64,000 bases of DNA from assembly GCF_002287375.1 (NCBI RefSeq), contig NZ_NPOA01000008.1:1-64000 (forward strand). The letters are read 5' to 3'. The notes beneath the pieces were generated by a model. It was not told where the DNA came from and searched no databases. It saw nothing but the letters and a program-made list of their open reading frames with translations. Positions within the stretch are counted from its first letter, which is position 1. Each line of letters starts with the position of its first letter. Below, piece by piece: positions 61,240 to 64,000 of this stretch. Made by a program: the position numbers and the translations under genes. This stretch comes from Virgibacillus profundi (GTDB lineage: Bacteria > Bacillota > Bacilli > Bacillales > Amphibacillaceae).

Positions 61240-62451
61240 TTACTCCAGGCCGATTTTATAATCAACATTTTTCGTATAAGTATTTCCTGCATTCCATAAT
61301 AAAAATTCATAAATATCGTTTTCATATAGTGCCTTTATTTGAGCTTCTACCTCAGCTTTTCCGTATTGTTTTGTAGCCCCACTGTATAACCATGGTGCTT
61401 CAAAATCCTGAATCCATGGTCTTGAAACCGGTGGCTCTTCCAGTGCACCCAATACTTCATTTTCTACTTTGGCATATTCTGTTACAAGTTTATAAGGCTC
61501 CATATCAGGCTTTTTAATCCCAAAATAGGATGTCCAGTGACTTGGATATATCATCGATGAAATAACATCTACATTATTTGAGATCCTCGAAAAGTTCTGC
61601 CCGATACCTGGTGTCTCTTCAATAGTTGCTGCGTAACCAAATATATCAACTGCTACATCAACATCGTAATATTCCAATTCTTCTTTGGCATATGCGACAA
61701 AATCTGTAACAGCTTCAACACGTTTTTTTATGTTGTTGAGCTCAGAGTCTTCATAATCACCAAGGGAATATTGAAGCTCCGAATCGTAGCTTTCAAATCC
61801 TTCCGGAAATCTAACATAATCAAACTGAATTTCCTGGAATCCCATTTCTGCAGCCATCTTCGCAATTTCCACATTATACTCCCAAACTTCTTTTTGGAAT
61901 GGACTTACAAATGCCTCTCCTTTATTGTTTACCCAGACCTCACCATTTTTAGTAAAAGATAAATCGGGTCGTTTTTTTGCAAGTACCGAATCCTTAAAAA
62001 CTACTATTCTGGCAATGGGATAGATTCCCTTTTCTTCAAGAACCTGCATCATGCTTTCCGGATCACTTATAAAATTCTTAGCGATATCCTCATAGGGTGA
62101 TCCCTCTTTCGGTTTAAACGTTAAATTACCATGATCCTCTTTAATATCGATGACCATCGCATTTAAATCAGAGTTTTCAACAAGATCAAGCAGTGTTTCA
62201 AAACGACTGCCACCTGCTGAATTACCCGTCACATAAATCCCTCTGACCGCATCAGGATATTCAAAATTGTAGCCTGAATCATATGTAAAACGTTTCATAT
62301 GCTTATCTGTATCAATTAATTTTAAACTCGTTTGTCTTTCTTTATGTACGCTTGCTTGAAGTGTTTCTTCTCCACTACTTGTTATAGGTATTAAAAAACA
62401 GAGCAGTAGAACGCTTATAACTGTAAAAATTCTATGCTGGCTTCTCCTCAT
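61240..62451 (-). CDS. Secreted glycoside hydrolase-like protein (DUF4015)
   Basis: A signal peptide (about 8-27) leads a 403-residue protein. The domain from about residue 65 has VRGIYVTGNSAGG, LNAMVIDIKEDHG, GIYPIARIVVFKDSVLAKKRPDL, FQEIQFDYVRFPEG (about 195-208) and SSMIYPSHW, the DUF4015 barrel pattern related to glycoside hydrolases. The conserved Asp in QFDYVRFP is the likely catalytic site. It probably acts outside the cell on a polysaccharide. Confidence 0.85.
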   Translation of the reverse strand: MRRSQHRIFTVISVLLLCFLIPITSSGEETLQASVHKERQTSLKLIDTDKHMKRFTYDSGYNFEYPDAVRGIYVTGNSAGGSRFETLLDLVENSDLNAMVIDIKEDHGNLTFKPKEGSPYEDIAKNFISDPESMMQVLEEKGIYPIARIVVFKDSVLAKKRPDLSFTKNGEVWVNNKGEAFVSPFQKEVWEYNVEIAKMAAEMGFQEIQFDYVRFPEGFESYDSELQYSLGDYEDSELNNIKKRVEAVTDFVAYAKEELEYYDVDVAVDIFGYAATIEETPGIGQNFSRISNNVDVISSMIYPSHWTSYFGIKKPDMEPYKLVTEYAKVENEVLGALEEPPVSRPWIQDFEAPWLYSGATKQYGKAEVEAQIKALYENDIYEFLLWNAGNTYTKNVDYKIGLE

Positions 62452-62645
62452 ATACTATCATTCTCCTAAATTTACTTTAAATCTAGTATATATGAAAAAG
62501 ATAGATAAATGAATGGGTAAAATTAGATATTTTGTCGAATTTTTTTATAGTTCGGCAAAGAATGGAAATAAAAGGATAATACATAAAAATATATCTAATA
62601 TTTCATAATTTAATTGGCTTTTTTTTCTAATCCGCCTATTCACTA

Positions 62646-63452
62646 TTAGTTATTAAGAATTGATCTAATGATATGAATCGAATCCCATTCACCGCCAGAA
62701 AGAAATGTAATCGGATATTTCTTTTTAAAAACCTTTTCCTTAATTTCATGTTCATTATATCCTTGCTTTTGCAGTAAGCATATATTTTCCTGCAGTTCTT
62801 TCAAATAATCAAGCTTCCTTGTTAGCGCTTGACGCCCATCCTTCACATATCCCGCATGGCAACAAAATAACTCACCAAAATCATATGTCAGCACATTTTC
62901 TATTGAATTGATGATAGAAGGTATATTTTCTTCACGTAATACAACTTTCGTTTTGGGATGTACATATAAGTCTCCTGAAAACAACTGTCCTGTTTCCCGA
63001 TTCAAAAATGATAGATGATCCTTTGCATGTCCCGGGGTATTGATTACATCCCACGTTGCATTTCGGGAAGTAAATGTGTTGCCAATCGGCTCCGCTTGAA
63101 AGGGAACTCTTTTTCCCCAAAATAATTGTCGATACAACGGATAATCCGCTTCTTGCGAACATTCTCCTATTGTCATTTCATTCATATAAATAGGTAATTT
63201 ATATTCATTTTGTAAAAACGCTGCCCCTCCAGTATGATCCTCATGGAAATGTGTAATCATAACTTTGTCTACATCTGCCTGTGCAAAAAATGGACTAAAT
63301 TCCTTTAGCAATGATTTTGAACCAGTATCAATTAAAACACCGTCAGTCTCAAAGCTGCAGACATTTAACTTCACATTCTTTAATGTTACCGTTCCATTTA
63401 TGAATCGTACATTACTCATCTCACCTATTAAAGATTTCCTTTTTAGAAACAT
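62646..63452 (-). CDS. MBL-fold metallo-hydrolase
   Basis: The 268-residue protein has the metallo-beta-lactamase metal site MITHFHEDHTGGAAF (HxHxDH, about 60-74), TPGHAKDHLSFLN (about 138-150), GDLYVHPKTKVVL (about 160-172) and CCHAGYVKDGR. The substrate is unknown; the fold suits lactones, thioesters or phosphodiesters. Two ATGs are possible (63452 or 63419), and the first has GGAAGG upstream. Confidence 0.88.
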   Translation of the reverse strand: MFLKRKSLIGEMSNVRFINGTVTLKNVKLNVCSFETDGVLIDTGSKSLLKEFSPFFAQADVDKVMITHFHEDHTGGAAFLQNEYKLPIYMNEMTIGECSQEADYPLYRQLFWGKRVPFQAEPIGNTFTSRNATWDVINTPGHAKDHLSFLNRETGQLFSGDLYVHPKTKVVLREENIPSIINSIENVLTYDFGELFCCHAGYVKDGRQALTRKLDYLKELQENICLLQKQGYNEHEIKEKVFKKKYPITFLSGGEWDSIHIIRSILNN

Positions 63453-63585
63453 ACATCCTTCCCCTTCCCACCCTTATCATATATACAGAATAGCATAAAA
63501 TGAATGATTATTCATTTTTAATAAATAAATATGTAGATCTACTGTTTAGCGAAATATGTTCAGTCCTTTTCCACTCCTTACATAC

Positions 63586-63624
63586 AAAAAACACAAGAAT
63601 TCTCTGGGAGATCTTGTGCTTAAG
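63586..63624 (-). terminator. Terminator of the M20 gene
   Basis: AGCACAAGA and TCTTGTGT (minus strand) pair, followed by TTTTTTGTATG. Confidence 0.8.
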
Positions 63625-63641
63625 TTCGGTTGGTATAACTA

Positions 63642-64000
63642 CTATTTTTCAGAATCACAGAAAGACGCTACAACTGCCGCCATTGCCTTTGCACTTATAA
63701 TAAGGCTTTTTTCATTAATATCAAATTTGGGATGATGATGCGGATACCATTTCCTATCCTCGGGCATTGCACCTACATAGAAAAAGCAGCCTGGCTTTTC
63801 TTTAAGATAATAAGCGAAATCCTCAGATGGTGGCAATGGCACTGTTTCCTCGACAGCATCTACTTCCGGAATAGAGGCTTGCTCCAAAGCCTTTTGGACT
63901 TGTTCTGTCACTCCCGGGTCATTATATAGTACTGGATAGTCATTCTTATATTCAAGGATCGTTTCGACACCATAGGAAGCTTCTAATCCTTTGGCAAACT
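63642..64000 (-). CDS. M20-family amidohydrolase/peptidase (C-terminal part)
   Basis: The visible 118 C-terminal residues run in from the window edge. They include YGVETILEYKNDYPVLYND, LPPSEDFAYYLKEKPGCFFYVGA and HHHPKFDINEKSLIISAKAMAAV, the C-terminal signature of M20 aminoacylases and N-acyl amidohydrolases, with a metal-ligand histidine in HHHPKFD. The start lies beyond 64000, so the exact subfamily cannot be fixed. Confidence 0.9.
   Translation of the reverse strand, partial: FAKGLEASYGVETILEYKNDYPVLYNDPGVTEQVQKALEQASIPEVDAVEETVPLPPSEDFAYYLKEKPGCFFYVGAMPEDRKWYPHHHPKFDINEKSLIISAKAMAAVVASFCDSEK

Overview
The window reads as chromosome of a low-GC, endospore-forming Bacillaceae, most like the Oceanobacillus/Virgibacillus/Lentibacillus group. 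The evidence is gene content and order. A spxA-mecA-coiA-pepF-spxH-yjbI-yjbK-yjbM-nadF-yjbO-prpE block mirrors the yjb region of Bacillus subtilis. CotZ/CotO-type spore-coat genes, a CwlJ-type germination hydrolase and yjcF/yjcG/yjcH homologues sit beside it. RBSs are strong AGGAGG types and TTG/GTG starts are common. No taxonomic search was possible, so the genus is an inference.

Layout. 1-127: 3' end of an IS66-type element. 0.3-9 kb: a DUF421 protein, CwlJ, a zinc-responsive ArsR/CDF efflux pair with a visible operator, a LysE exporter, a cytidine-deaminase-like enzyme, a UbiB-type kinase, and ktrC behind a c-di-AMP (ydaO-type) riboswitch with an extra 38-residue membrane ORF in its leader. 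9-12 kb: a TetR-linked ABC exporter. 12-28 kb and 31.7-35 kb: accessory DNA in which small unrelated genes, nearly all on the minus strand, are separated by a family of related, equally oriented intergenic repeats. The genes include GrpB, MOSC, GNAT, zinc-ribbon, lipoprotein, methyltransferase, Amj, XRE/DUF3169 and DHFR-like proteins plus many small membrane proteins. The layout looks like a gene-cassette array, but no integrase is in the window. Inside or beside this region lie bioY with a perfect 18-bp inverted repeat over its promoter, a complete-looking group II intron, hemQ, and a phosphotransferase gene broken by an in-frame stop in its catalytic loop.

35-48 kb: a polysaccharide deacetylase lipoprotein, an ArsR/SRPBCC pair flanked by two copies of a 74-bp palindromic repeat, tRNA-Val(GAC), a heterodimeric ABC exporter with one degenerate ATP site, the yjcH-yjcG-yjcF group, a second DUF421 protein, and a spore-coat cluster containing a novel low-complexity protein. 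A 40-bp tandem repeat lies between cotO and mgtE. 48-64 kb: conserved housekeeping and stress genes (mgtE, prpE, rluD-type synthase, NAD kinase, (p)ppGpp synthetase, CYTH protein, truncated haemoglobin, SpxH, PepF, CoiA, MecA, Spx, GNAT), then a DUF4015 hydrolase, an MBL-fold hydrolase and a partial M20 amidohydrolase.

The SpxH-Spx-MecA set links proteolytic control of Spx with competence control (MecA, CoiA), as in B. subtilis. YjbM (alarmone synthesis) and NadF form a tight minus-strand run with the pseudouridine synthase.
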